Counted from the first letter of the stretch, positions 1 through 6,713 are shown. The stretch is DNA of 14,657 bases from JANRIZ01 sp033764445 (GCA_033764445.1 JANRIZ010000047.1:1-14657), one strand, 5' to 3'. Numbers and translations are program-made. Notes: generated by a model from the sequence alone, not told the origin.

Positions 1-122
1 AATTTGGTTATTTGATCCAAGCCCTGTAAGGGCGGTGCAATCAGTGGACAATGACCCCAGAGGATGTTCGGGGTTTGCTGACCTCAAACTTTAAAAGATT
101 CAGGTCAATTTATTACTAAAAA

Positions 123-140
123 GTGTCACAGGTTTGACAC
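123..140. repeat. Inverted repeat GTGTCA-N6-TGACAC, possible operator
   Basis: A perfect 6-bp inverted repeat with a 6-bp spacer lies 45 bases before the preferred pseudopilin start at 185. Its right arm overlaps a TTGACA hexamer (134-139) that would make a perfect -35 box. However, no TANNNT hexamer sits 16-18 bases further on, because position 157-162 reads GTTCAC. The symmetry suits a dimeric regulator; that role is inference. Confidence 0.35.
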
Positions 141-172
141 ATTCATGAAACATGGAGTTCACAGAGTGGGAT

Positions 173-178
173 TATGGT
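173..178 (+). promoter_or_regulatory. Possible -10 box (TATGGT) of the pseudopilin gene
   Basis: TATGGT ends six bases before the ATG at 185, the same spacing seen before several other genes of the window. No convincing -35 hexamer lies 16-18 bases upstream, so this is the weakest of the set. It does favour 185 over the earlier ATG at 152. Confidence 0.3.
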
Positions 179-184
179 ATTTCC

Positions 185-925
185 ATGTCGAGCGTGTTTC
201 AAGGTCAGAAATCCACACGCGCCTTCACTTTGATCGAGATGATTGTGGTCATTGCGATCATCGCCATCCTGATTGCTTTGGGTTTGCCCATGTACAGTTC
301 CTTCAAGGAAAAGGGTCGCCGCGCACAATGTGTCAATAATCTGAAGCAGTGGGGGACGGCGTTTTACATGTATGCGGCGGAAAATAACGGGTGTCTGCCG
401 CAGGAGGGGGGGGGCGGAACCACAACAAATGGTGCCAGTTATTGGTTTAATGTGGTGCCCACTTATATGAACCAACCATCGTATGCCAATTACGTCGCCA
501 GTGTGGGCGGATTTCGGAATGCTGCCGTTGCCAATTCAGTATTCAATTGCCCGAGCAAAAGGCTCAATCGGAATCCGTCTGATATCATTGCATTTTATTC
601 GGCCTATACCTACAATCAGTGGATTGATGGATCGGGAACGACTGATTTGGGAACCACGGTTCTTTCCAGAATCACTAAACCGAACGATACGGTTCTGATT
701 TTTGCGGCCTATGATTACGACGCTGTCGGCACATGGGCCGCTGCCATTACCAACAATGCCAGCGGTACTTTCATGAGGGGGCCTCAAAAGGAAGGATTTA
801 ATGTGCTTTTTGCAGGAGGAAATGTGCGTTTTGCTAAAAATTCAGAAGTCCGGAGTGGCAGTGTCAATGTGACCAACAGTCCCACCCTGATATGGAATCC
901 AAACTATATTGAAGACGGTTGGTGA
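185..925 (+). CDS. Pseudopilin-like secreted protein with type IV prepilin leader
   Basis: This is probably a pilin-like protein exported and processed by prepilin peptidase, and either a type II secretion/type IV pilus minor subunit or one of the many PVC-group surface pseudopilins. From the ATG at 185 (246 aa) the leader is 13 residues, basic, and ends in Ala. Then comes FTLIEM, with Glu at mature position 5, and a hydrophobic helix (about residues 14-34). The Ala at -1 instead of Gly is tolerated but less usual. Near the C terminus, FAGGNVRF (about 209-216) resembles the FADGSVRF-type motif of DUF1559 proteins, with the usual Asp replaced by Gly. A start at 152 is in frame and would add 11 residues; I prefer 185 because the leader length becomes typical and a TATGGT lies six bases upstream. 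A run of nine G at 406-414 sits inside codons 74-77. No pilus or secretion genes are adjacent. Confidence 0.85.
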   Translation: MSSVFQGQKSTRAFTLIEMIVVIAIIAILIALGLPMYSSFKEKGRRAQCVNNLKQWGTAFYMYAAENNGCLPQEGGGGTTTNGASYWFNVVPTYMNQPSYANYVASVGGFRNAAVANSVFNCPSKRLNRNPSDIIAFYSAYTYNQWIDGSGTTDLGTTVLSRITKPNDTVLIFAAYDYDAVGTWAAAITNNASGTFMRGPQKEGFNVLFAGGNVRFAKNSEVRSGSVNVTNSPTLIWNPNYIEDGW

Positions 926-938
926 AAAATTCCGGCAC

Positions 939-967
939 GCGACAATTTCCTTTTTCCGTGCTAGTCT
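939..967 (+). promoter_or_regulatory. Promoter of the CBM9-like gene
   Basis: GCGACA (939-944; four of six match TTGACA) and TAGTCT (962-967) are separated by exactly 17 bases. The -10 box ends six bases before the ATG at 974, and no Shine-Dalgarno fits between, so the transcript is predicted to be leaderless or nearly so. Confidence 0.5.
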
Positions 968-973
968 CTGCGC

Positions 974-1771
974 ATGTCAGGTCGTTCCCCCTTTCAGGCT
1001 CTCGTCTGTGTGGCCCTCATGGTTCTGACCCCACTCCCGGCGCAAAATGCGCCGAAGGCGGGAGGCGGGGATTACGACCCGAAGGCCGAACCCTACGTCA
1101 TCAAAAAACTCAAGGTGGTGCCGGACCTGACGGATGGTTACCTGCCCGCCAACCTTGAATTCAAGTCCTTCAGTCCCGGTGCGGGCAACTCCGCCACGGT
1201 GGCCCTGGCCTATGACGAGGCGAACCTGTATCTGTTTTTTCAAGTCACCGATGCCTCGGCGATGAGAAACTCCGGGGTCGCCCCCCTGACCCCCTACATG
1301 GACGGGGATGCCTTGGAACTGGTCCTGGGCCGTTCCCAGCGCAAATTGCCCGACACGTTGGAGGAGGGGGATGTCCGTTTTGTGTTTGTCCCGCTTGAAA
1401 GCGGACCCGTGTGCATTGCCTACCGTCCGGTGGTTGGCGGAACCCTTCCGGAGCAGAAAAAGGTCATAGCGGGCAAGGGCCATTCGGTCACGTATGACTG
1501 GGGCGATGTGGCGGTGGGGGCGGAGGTGGCCTTCAAAAAAATCCCCGGGGGATACTCCGCCGAGGCGAAAATCCCGCAGGAACTGCTCGGTGTCAAACTC
1601 ACCAAGGGTCTGGTTCTCTGGGGGGATGTCGGTGCATTTTTTTCCGTGGCCGATGGATCGCGGTCGGACCGTCGGGGTTATCTCTTCAACAAATATGTCC
1701 GCGAGGTTTCGGACGTGGCCGAGGCCTCCGAGCTGCATCCGCGCCACTGGGGCGTCTTCAAATTTGAATAG
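974..1771 (+). CDS. Secreted protein with CBM9-like carbohydrate-binding domain
   Basis: This 265-aa protein begins with a Sec signal peptide (hydrophobic stretch about residues 8-22, likely cleaved near PAQ-NA), so it should be periplasmic or secreted. The rest looks like one CBM9-type beta-sandwich, a family that binds sugars in xylanases and also occurs alone. Support comes from a strand AYDEANLYLFFQVTD (79-93), the motif MDGDALELVLG (109-119), a GYSAEAKIP strand in the last third, and a C-terminal HPRHWGVFKFE (255-265); this order is characteristic of the family. No catalytic domain is attached, so it is an orphan binding module with unknown ligand. It stands alone between the pseudopilin gene and a repeat-rich spacer. 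The ATG at 974 is supported by a promoter whose -10 ends six bases upstream. The family assignment is from pattern recognition and is fairly firm; the ligand is not predictable. Confidence 0.8.
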   Translation: MSGRSPFQALVCVALMVLTPLPAQNAPKAGGGDYDPKAEPYVIKKLKVVPDLTDGYLPANLEFKSFSPGAGNSATVALAYDEANLYLFFQVTDASAMRNSGVAPLTPYMDGDALELVLGRSQRKLPDTLEEGDVRFVFVPLESGPVCIAYRPVVGGTLPEQKKVIAGKGHSVTYDWGDVAVGAEVAFKKIPGGYSAEAKIPQELLGVKLTKGLVLWGDVGAFFSVADGSRSDRRGYLFNKYVREVSDVAEASELHPRHWGVFKFE

Positions 1772-1800
1772 GGAGCAGAGCCACACAAAAGGGGACTTCC

Positions 1801-1930
1801 CCGCAGATGTCGCAGAGAACCGCAGATCAAACGGATATTTATTGAGGGACCGGCAACCGACAACATTCTGCACGCTCAACGCACAACAGAATTTTCACAA
1901 CCGCGGATAACGCGGATCACACGGATATTT
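1801..1930. repeat. Degenerate CGCAGAT/CGCGGAT/ACGGAT intergenic repeat, two copies
   Basis: Short words of the form CGCAGAT, CGCGGAT and ACGGAT recur every 8-10 bases. Within the spacer, positions 1831-1864 and 1921-1954 are the same 34 bases with two differences, exactly 90 bases apart, and the preceding bases are also similar, so a block of about 90 bp appears duplicated. The same word family returns at 12629-12727, which marks it as a dispersed repeat rather than gene remnants. Confidence 0.7.
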
Positions 1931-1940
1931 ATTGAGGGAC

Positions 1941-1996
1941 CGACAACCGGCAACCGGCAACCGACAACCGGCAACCGGCAACCGGCAACCGGCAAC
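1941..1996. repeat. Heptanucleotide tandem array, 8 units of CGRCAAC
   Basis: Eight consecutive 7-base units run without interruption: six are CGGCAAC and two (1941-1947, 1962-1968) are CGACAAC. A partial unit follows, and the array ends nine bases before the stop codon of the minus-strand M20 gene. A single or double unit of the same type is also seen at 1851-1864. Such arrays change length by slipped replication; no coding role is possible here. Confidence 0.9.
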
Positions 1997-2004
1997 CGCC
2001 TCGC

Positions 2005-3153
2005 TCAGCCCTGCGTCAGGAATTCCTCAAAAATGGCGGCGCCCTTTTCGAGTTCGCTGATCTCGATGAATTCATCCTTCGTGTGGGCCTGGGCGATGCT
2101 CCCCGGGCCCCAGGCAATGGCCGGCAGCCGGTATTCCGAGGCAATGGAGGCATCACAAAACCAGGGGGCCCCGAGTACCTTGCCGCGTCCGGCCATTTGT
2201 TTGCTCAGGGTCGCCAGCTTGCGGATATGCGGATTCGCGGGGTCCGTGTAGAGAGCCTGGCAGTTGCGGCTGGAGGAGACCTCCACATCGATTTTGTGTT
2301 TTTTGAAACCTGCGCGGATTTCCGTCAGCACCTTTTGGGCCTTTTGCTCTGGGACCAGGCGGAAATCGACCTCGCAGGTGGCGAAATCGGGGACGATGTT
2401 GACCTTGCTGCCCCCCTGCATCGTGCCCACGCTCAGAGTGGGCGACCCGAGGACCCGGTTTTTGATTTTTTGGAGACGGGGAAACTGTTCGGTTTCGAGA
2501 TAGGTGATCGCCCGGGCCAGCTTGTAAATCGCATTCTCGCCCTTGTGCGGCTGGGAACTGTGTACGGCCACACCCCGCGCGGTCAGTTTCATCCACATCG
2601 CCCCCTTGTGGGTGTGGACCGGGTTCAAATCCGTCGGTTCCCCCGCAATGACAAAATCCGCACGCTGACCTGATTTCATGAGATGACGGATGCCGTCATT
2701 GCCCGCCTCCTCGCCCATGACCGCCGCAAAAACCACGTCGTATCGGAGTTCCTTCGGACGGTTTTTCAACACCTGACCCAAGGCCCAGAGCATGGCCGAA
2801 AGTGGCCCCTTGTCGTCACACGCGCCCCGTCCGTACACCCGTCCGTTTTTGATTTTGGGATCAAAGGGATTGATGGTCATTCCCAGGACACTGACTGTGT
2901 CGATGTGGGGGCAGAGGAGCAGGACCGGTTTTTTGCCTTTGGAGGATGCTGTGAAACCCAAGGCGTTGGGACGGCCCGGATACACCGTCTGTTTGCGGGG
3001 GGAAAGACCGATTTCCCGGAAGCGTTCCAGCACATAATCGGCAATGACGTTTTCGCCCGTCTGATGGGCCGGCACTCCTGCGTCCCCGTGGGGGTTGACG
3101 CTGGGGATGGCGATGAGGTCCTGGAGGAGACGGGTCAGGGTTTTGGGTTTCAT
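2005..3153 (-). CDS. M20-family metallopeptidase/deacylase (ArgE/DapE-like)
   Basis: This is a cytosolic zinc-dependent amidohydrolase of the M20 superfamily (acetylornithine deacetylase, succinyl-diaminopimelate desuccinylase, carboxypeptidase G2 and dipeptidases). The ligand motifs are all present: LCPHIDT (His83), GRGACDDKG (bridging Asp113), MGEEAGNDG (catalytic Glu148 and metal Glu149), AGEPTDL (Glu172) and AQAHTKDEF near the end (His357). The dimerisation domain should span roughly residues 180-290. I choose the ATG at 3153 (382 aa) rather than an in-frame codon at 3183: it forms an ATGA overlap with the stop of the upstream epimerase gene and gives a usual N terminus. The overlap implies translational coupling, so this gene should be expressed with the epimerase from the promoter at 4116-4144. 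ArgE-like and DapE-like members cannot be told apart by eye, and the substrate is unassigned. The heptanucleotide array begins just beyond its stop codon. Confidence 0.88.
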   Translation of the reverse strand: MKPKTLTRLLQDLIAIPSVNPHGDAGVPAHQTGENVIADYVLERFREIGLSPRKQTVYPGRPNALGFTASSKGKKPVLLLCPHIDTVSVLGMTINPFDPKIKNGRVYGRGACDDKGPLSAMLWALGQVLKNRPKELRYDVVFAAVMGEEAGNDGIRHLMKSGQRADFVIAGEPTDLNPVHTHKGAMWMKLTARGVAVHSSQPHKGENAIYKLARAITYLETEQFPRLQKIKNRVLGSPTLSVGTMQGGSKVNIVPDFATCEVDFRLVPEQKAQKVLTEIRAGFKKHKIDVEVSSSRNCQALYTDPANPHIRKLATLSKQMAGRGKVLGAPWFCDASIASEYRLPAIAWGPGSIAQAHTKDEFIEISELEKGAAIFEEFLTQG

Positions 3154-4109
3154 ACGGGGGTGGGCAGTGAGTGGCGGTACCAATCCACGAAGAGAGGGAT
3201 TCCCTCGTGGATTTTGACCTGGGGATTGTAATCGAGAAGACGGCGGGCCTTGGAGATGTCGGCAAACGTGATCGGCACATCCCCCGGCTGTTCGGGCAGG
3301 ACACGGATTCTGGCCTTTTTGCCCAGAGATTGCTCGATCAGCGAGATCAGGTCCCGGAGGGAGACCGTCTGGCTTTCGCCCAGATTGATGACCTCGTAGC
3401 CCAGCGGACGCGTGAGGGCCGCGCAGATTCCCTGGATGATGTCGGTCACATAGGTGTAATCCCGGCGTGTGGAGCCATCGCCGTACTGCTCGATTTCGCG
3501 CCCCTCATCGATGAACCGGGTGAATTTGTGGATGGCCAGGTCCGGGCGCTGACGGGGCCCGTACACCGTGAAGAAACGCAGGCAGACCGCATCCAGCCCG
3601 TAGAGGTGGTGGTAGACATGGACCATTTTTTCCCCCGCGTCCTTGGTGGCCGCGTAGGGGGAGATCGGTTTGAAGATCGGGTCCTCCTCGCTGAAGGGCA
3701 CTTTGGAATTGATCCCGTAGACGCTCGAGGAGGAACCGAAGACAAATTTTTTGACCCCGTGGTCGCGGGCGAGTTCCAGCAGGTTGAGTGTGCCCAGAAT
3801 GTTGGCCCTCTCGTAGAGCAGCGGTTCCCGGATCGAGGGACGGACCCCGGCACGGGCGGCCAGATGAATGATCGCATCGACAGGGCGCTCCGCAAAAATC
3901 CGTTCCAGGGACGGTTTGTCCTCGATGGACACCTCGTGGAGACGGTAGTGGGGGTGGGGCAGGGCCGCGGAGAGATTCCGGCGCTTGATGGCCGGATCGT
4001 AATAGTCGTTGATCTCGTCGGCAACCGTCAGGGTATGGCCCTGATCCAGGAGGGTGTCGGCGAGATTTGAGCCGATAAAACCGGCTCCGCCTGTCAGAAA
4101 AATATGCAT
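3150..4109 (-). CDS. NAD-dependent nucleotide-sugar epimerase, UDP-glucuronate 4-epimerase-like
   Basis: An extended short-chain dehydrogenase/reductase that inverts C4 of a nucleotide sugar through a keto intermediate, supplying precursors for capsule, LPS or exopolysaccharide. From the ATG at 4109 it has 319 aa. The NAD-binding motif TGGAGFIG opens the protein (6-13), the serine motif is at 126-132 (GSSSSVYG), the catalytic pair is Tyr152-x3-Lys156 in SPYAATKDAGEK, and YGDGSTRRDYTYVTD follows at 209-223. The early NDYYDPAIKRRNL segment is typical of UDP-glucuronate 4-epimerases (CapI/LspL type) rather than GalE, hence the preferred substrate. The 4109 start is better than the in-frame 4160 one: it puts the glycine motif at the N terminus and lies six bases after a well-spaced promoter. 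It overlaps the following M20 gene by four bases. A glycosyltransferase that might use its product is encoded at 8428-9663. Confidence 0.88.
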   Translation of the reverse strand: MHIFLTGGAGFIGSNLADTLLDQGHTLTVADEINDYYDPAIKRRNLSAALPHPHYRLHEVSIEDKPSLERIFAERPVDAIIHLAARAGVRPSIREPLLYERANILGTLNLLELARDHGVKKFVFGSSSSVYGINSKVPFSEEDPIFKPISPYAATKDAGEKMVHVYHHLYGLDAVCLRFFTVYGPRQRPDLAIHKFTRFIDEGREIEQYGDGSTRRDYTYVTDIIQGICAALTRPLGYEVINLGESQTVSLRDLISLIEQSLGKKARIRVLPEQPGDVPITFADISKARRLLDYNPQVKIHEGIPLFVDWYRHSLPTPV

Positions 4110-4115
4110 CGGCGG

Positions 4116-4144
4116 AGGGTAGCGGATGGGGTTTTGGATGTAAA
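4116..4144 (-). promoter_or_regulatory. Promoter of the epimerase-M20 operon
   Basis: Read on the minus strand: TTTACA (4144-4139), a 17-base spacer, TACCCT (4121-4116), then six bases to the ATG at 4109. The -35 matches five of six consensus bases. No Shine-Dalgarno sequence is present, so a leaderless transcript is predicted. Confidence 0.6.
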
Positions 4145-4183
4145 CAGCGAACAATTCCACAATGCCGTCGCGGTTTTTCCCAC

Positions 4184-4213
4184 TTTACAGCGGGCGGTGG
4201 TGGGGATTACATT
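4184..4213 (+). promoter_or_regulatory. Promoter of tatA
   Basis: TTTACA (4184-4189) and TACATT (4208-4213) are 18 bases apart, and the -10 ends six bases before the ATG at 4220. It is divergent from the epimerase promoter, and their -35 boxes are about 40 bases apart. Confidence 0.5.
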
Positions 4214-4219
4214 GGACGG

Positions 4220-4615
4220 ATGACGTTGATGTTTTTTGCCTTTGCCGGGATCGGCATGCCCGAGCTGGTGATCATTTTTCTGGTGATCATTCTGCTTTTT
4301 GGGGCCAACAAAATACCCGAGTTGGCACGGGGATTGGGCAAGGCCATGAAGGAATTCAACAAGGCCAAGAGCGATCTGCAGGATGAGATTCACAATCTCG
4401 CCCATACCGAGGAGACGAGGATTCCCGCCAAAACCGCGGATGAGAGCGTCGCCAAAACCCAGATCATTCCCTTTGGCATCCTGCTCCCGGGCGGCGAGGT
4501 GAAAAGTCCGCACAGCGATTTCACCCTGAAGGCCGAGGGCAAAAACACCGGGGACATGCTTTACGATGCCCACAACGGACTCGCCTTCAAAATGCCCGCC
4601 CGGACCTCCGTCTGA
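4220..4615 (+). CDS. tatA: Sec-independent translocase subunit TatA/TatE-like, with C-terminal extension
   Basis: A single-span inner-membrane protein that, with TatC, forms the twin-arginine pathway pore for folded proteins. Residues 12-28 are the short transmembrane helix (MPELVIIFLVIILLFGA), with the conserved Phe-Gly hinge at 27-28. Residues 30-60 are the amphipathic helix (KIPELARGLGKAMKEFNKAK), as in TatA proteins. The protein is 131 aa, longer than the typical 60-90. After a polar linker (62-80), residues 82-131 form an unexpected segment containing ILLPGGEV, SPHSDFTLKAEGKN and GDMLYDAHNGLAFKMP, which looks folded rather than disordered. The start is ATG 4220; ATG 4229 is possible and would still keep the helix. 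No tatB or tatC lies in the window. The gene is convergent with the YkgJ-like gene, with only 14 bases between their ends. Confidence 0.88.
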   Translation: MTLMFFAFAGIGMPELVIIFLVIILLFGANKIPELARGLGKAMKEFNKAKSDLQDEIHNLAHTEETRIPAKTADESVAKTQIIPFGILLPGGEVKSPHSDFTLKAEGKNTGDMLYDAHNGLAFKMPARTSV

Positions 4616-4632
4616 TCCTTCATGATCCTTCA
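4613..4632. repeat. 10-bp tandem duplication spanning two convergent stop codons
   Basis: TGATCCTTCA occurs twice head to tail (4613-4622 and 4623-4632). The first three bases of copy one are the tatA stop codon, and the last three bases of copy two, read on the minus strand, are the stop codon of the YkgJ-like gene. One unit alone carries a stop on each strand. Confidence 0.9.
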
Positions 4633-4995
4633 CTTTGGGGAAGAGTCCCGGTCCGCGCCCTTGTCTTCCGGCGGAGCCTCCACCGGGATCGCCTCGCAGA
4701 CCTGCTGCCAGCCGGGGAAATTCCATTTGTTCGGAAAATCGCGGCATTGACGCGGTTTGACCGCGTGGATCGTGCAGTGGATCCCCTCCAGGAAGATGCA
4801 TTCATGGTTGGGTTTTTCCACGAGGCTCAGGCCCTGACGGTCGGTCCTCAGGCGGGTGTAGCGTTCCAGAAAAACCGGTTCCTCCAGACCCAGGGCCCGG
4901 CTGATGGCCGAGACCTCCTCCCCGGAAACTTTCACATCCCCCGGCCACCGGCAGCAATTCGTGCAGCGTTGGCATTGGTAGTGGATCGGATTCAT
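4630..4995 (-). CDS. YkgJ-family cysteine-cluster protein
   Basis: A small (121 aa) soluble protein of the YkgJ/UPF0153 type, whose conserved cysteines are thought to bind zinc or an iron-sulfur cluster; the biochemical role of the family is poorly defined. The N-terminal CxxCxxCC motif is Cys8, 11, 14 and 15 (QCQRCTNCC). A second group follows: Cys66 (HECIFLE), Cys74 (IHCTIH), Cys84 (KPRQCRDFP) and Cys100. The spacing and the H-x(n)-KPxxCRxFP pattern are diagnostic. The ATG at 4995 overlaps the stop of the upstream permease gene in an ATGA arrangement, so the two should be co-translated. A longer reading frame running upstream to 5679 is open only because it shadows the permease gene. The C-terminal 20 residues are acidic and variable. 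Confidence 0.85.
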   Translation of the reverse strand: MNPIHYQCQRCTNCCRWPGDVKVSGEEVSAISRALGLEEPVFLERYTRLRTDRQGLSLVEKPNHECIFLEGIHCTIHAVKPRQCRDFPNKWNFPGWQQVCEAIPVEAPPEDKGADRDSSPK

Positions 4996-6713
4996 ATTTC
5001 CATCTTTTGAGTGCGTTCCAGTGCCATCCGCAGCGGGAGGACGATGATGAACAGGGTCAGGGCCGCGCAGAGGATCAGCCCCCCCAGATTCAGGATGGCT
5101 TGAAGGGAGGCCGGGATGACCGCGGTCAGGGGAGGCATCAGCGGGATGAGAGCCGGGATGGCCAGACAGACCACGCAGGTGATGATGTAGAGGGAGCTGA
5201 TCACCAGACAGAGTGTCCCGCCGAAACCCGAGACGATTTTTGAGGGGTTGTCTTCCTTGAAATTCGGGTAGAGCACACCCAGACCCACCGCCACCGAGGA
5301 CAGGGCCGCGCTCATGGAGAGGATCAGGAGGGTAAATCCCGCGATCTGCAGGGGACTTTGGCGGAGCATGTAGCTGGAGAGAAAGATCAGTGGAACCGTG
5401 ATGGCCGCCGTGCCGAACCAGCTCGAGTAGAATTTCACCAGCACCACCCCGCGGAGCCCCAGCGGGGTCAGCCCCACCAGCCACAGACGCCGGCCTTCCA
5501 GGCTGAACTGGGGAAAAACAAAGCGGGTGGTCAGAGTCGAAAGCGTCATGGAGCAGGCCGCGAGGTTCATGTAGGCGACCAGACCCGCCCAGAAGGGGGT
5601 GTCCAACTGATAGCGTGTATTGCGCAGGTTGAGAATGTAGATGGCCAGAATGCCGAAAAAGATCGCAAACTGACTCCATTGGGCCGGATCACGCCAGAAA
5701 CTTTTGTGGTCCTTGAGGACCAGGGCCACCGTATCCCGTGCAAAAAACACTTCCGCGCCCCGCGCCAGCCGGTCCGAAAGCCGGGTCAGAGGCCGCGGGG
5801 AACACCGGGAGGCCGTCGGGCGGGTGGCACGCCGTGTCTGCACCCGGTTCCAGCACGGGTAAAAGGCGTGACTGATGAACACACACAGCAGCCAGACCGC
5901 CATCAGAGCATGGCTGACGAGGAGGGCCACGTTGAAAATGACGTGGGAGTAGACCCCGTCGACAGTCATGATCAGGGACTGGGCCATCCAGTGGCTGGGG
6001 AGCAGGGGACTCATGAGGAACTCCGTATCGCGGAGAACCTGGCTGATCAGGTCGATGGGTTTGGAGTCGGACAGGGTTTGGTAACTGACCGCCTTTGGGG
6101 CGGACCAATAGACGAGGGCCGCCAGTGAGAGGAGGGAGGGGAGGAGGAGACGGAGCTGTTTCCAGATCAGGAGCAACCCCATGAGCAGACTGATTCCCAG
6201 TGCCGATGCGATCAGGGCATATGGGATGAAGAGGACCAGGAGCAGGGCATTAAAGAGCAGACCCCCCCCAAACACGAGACTGTAGGCCGGCAGGAGAGGG
6301 AGAATCAGGAACAAAAACGGCCAGGAGGCCAGCAGGCAGGTTTCCATGCATTTCCATCGGAAGATGTCGCGGTGGGGCAGCGGCTGGTTCAGCAGCCATT
6401 CCGTTTCCCGGTTACGGAACAGAGTGACAAAAGCGATGATGGCATTGCTCATGATCAGCATCAGAAAGAGGAAGCCAAAAAGGACAAAAAGCAGCCTTTC
6501 GATGACCATCACACCGACCAGGGGAAAATGGGTGTTCAGGTACCGCAGGGAGGCGTACACAAGGACGAAGGCCGAGGCCAGATACAGGAGGATGAACCCG
6601 CAGATGACCGCCACCATCAGCCGGGATTGTTTTTGCAGGCCCACAATCCTGTGTGCGAGCATGGCTGCATGGACACGGGCAAGTTTTTTGTAGAGGCAGA
6701 GACTTGGGTGCAT
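4992..6713 (-). CDS. Multispanning ABC-2-type permease (putative ABC exporter subunit)
   Basis: An inner-membrane protein of 573 aa with roughly a dozen hydrophobic segments. These include clear helices at about 33-55, 70-98, 127-150 and 152-182, and several in the last 200 residues. After the second membrane helix comes FRNRETEWLLNQPLPHRDIF (99-118), and in the second half FSLEGRRLWLVGLTPL. Both elements are typical of large ABC-2-like exporter permeases, where the SLEGR segment precedes the second membrane block. The two-block layout supports this family (Pfam ABC_tran_2/ABC_export type; not searched). No ATP-binding subunit is encoded in the window, so its partner must lie elsewhere or it may act with a shared ATPase; the transported substrate is unknown. 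The start at 6713 is the first available ATG and has no clear Shine-Dalgarno sequence; ATG 6662 is an alternative. It overlaps the YkgJ-like gene by four bases. Confidence 0.78.
   Translation of the reverse strand: MHPSLCLYKKLARVHAAMLAHRIVGLQKQSRLMVAVICGFILLYLASAFVLVYASLRYLNTHFPLVGVMVIERLLFVLFGFLFLMLIMSNAIIAFVTLFRNRETEWLLNQPLPHRDIFRWKCMETCLLASWPFLFLILPLLPAYSLVFGGGLLFNALLLVLFIPYALIASALGISLLMGLLLIWKQLRLLLPSLLSLAALVYWSAPKAVSYQTLSDSKPIDLISQVLRDTEFLMSPLLPSHWMAQSLIMTVDGVYSHVIFNVALLVSHALMAVWLLCVFISHAFYPCWNRVQTRRATRPTASRCSPRPLTRLSDRLARGAEVFFARDTVALVLKDHKSFWRDPAQWSQFAIFFGILAIYILNLRNTRYQLDTPFWAGLVAYMNLAACSMTLSTLTTRFVFPQFSLEGRRLWLVGLTPLGLRGVVLVKFYSSWFGTAAITVPLIFLSSYMLRQSPLQIAGFTLLILSMSAALSSVAVGLGVLYPNFKEDNPSKIVSGFGGTLCLVISSLYIITCVVCLAIPALIPLMPPLTAVIPASLQAILNLGGLILCAALTLFIIVLPLRMALERTQKMEI

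Larger units (their letters stand above)
1..184. other. Upstream spacer with small hairpins
   Basis: I see no supportable gene here before the pseudopilin start. The stretch contains a perfect five-base stem with a three-base loop (GCCCT-GTA-AGGGC, 21-33) and a CCCC/GGGG pair at 55-58 and 70-73. Neither is followed by a T-run, so neither reads as an intrinsic terminator. The short GCCCT...AGGGC hairpin resembles dispersed intergenic repeat units common in this kind of genome, but one copy cannot prove that. Confidence 0.4.

Noticed and set aside
1783..1795. GGGGA/TCCCC hairpin after the CBM9-like gene as a terminator
   Set aside because: The stem is short and no T-run follows it.
977..1879. 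Minus-strand frame of 300 codons under the CBM9-like gene
   Set aside because: Shadow of the sense gene: no domain, no promoter or ribosome binding site, and it runs into the repeat spacer.
1801..1996. Possible CRISPR array
   Set aside because: The repeat units are 7-10 bases with no unique spacers of uniform length, and no cas genes are nearby.
3171..4070. Plus-strand frame of 299 codons across the epimerase gene
   Set aside because: Antisense to an intact epimerase with all catalytic motifs; composition is that of a shadow frame.
4996..5679. Upstream extension of the YkgJ-like gene to 5679
   Set aside because: That part of the frame lies in a different frame of the permease gene and has no domain; the ATG at 4995 with the ATGA overlap is the proper start.
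5358..6128. Plus-strand frame of 256 codons across the permease gene
   Set aside because: Very rich in Gln, His, Gly and Arg with no hydrophobic core or motif; antisense to a multispanning membrane protein gene.
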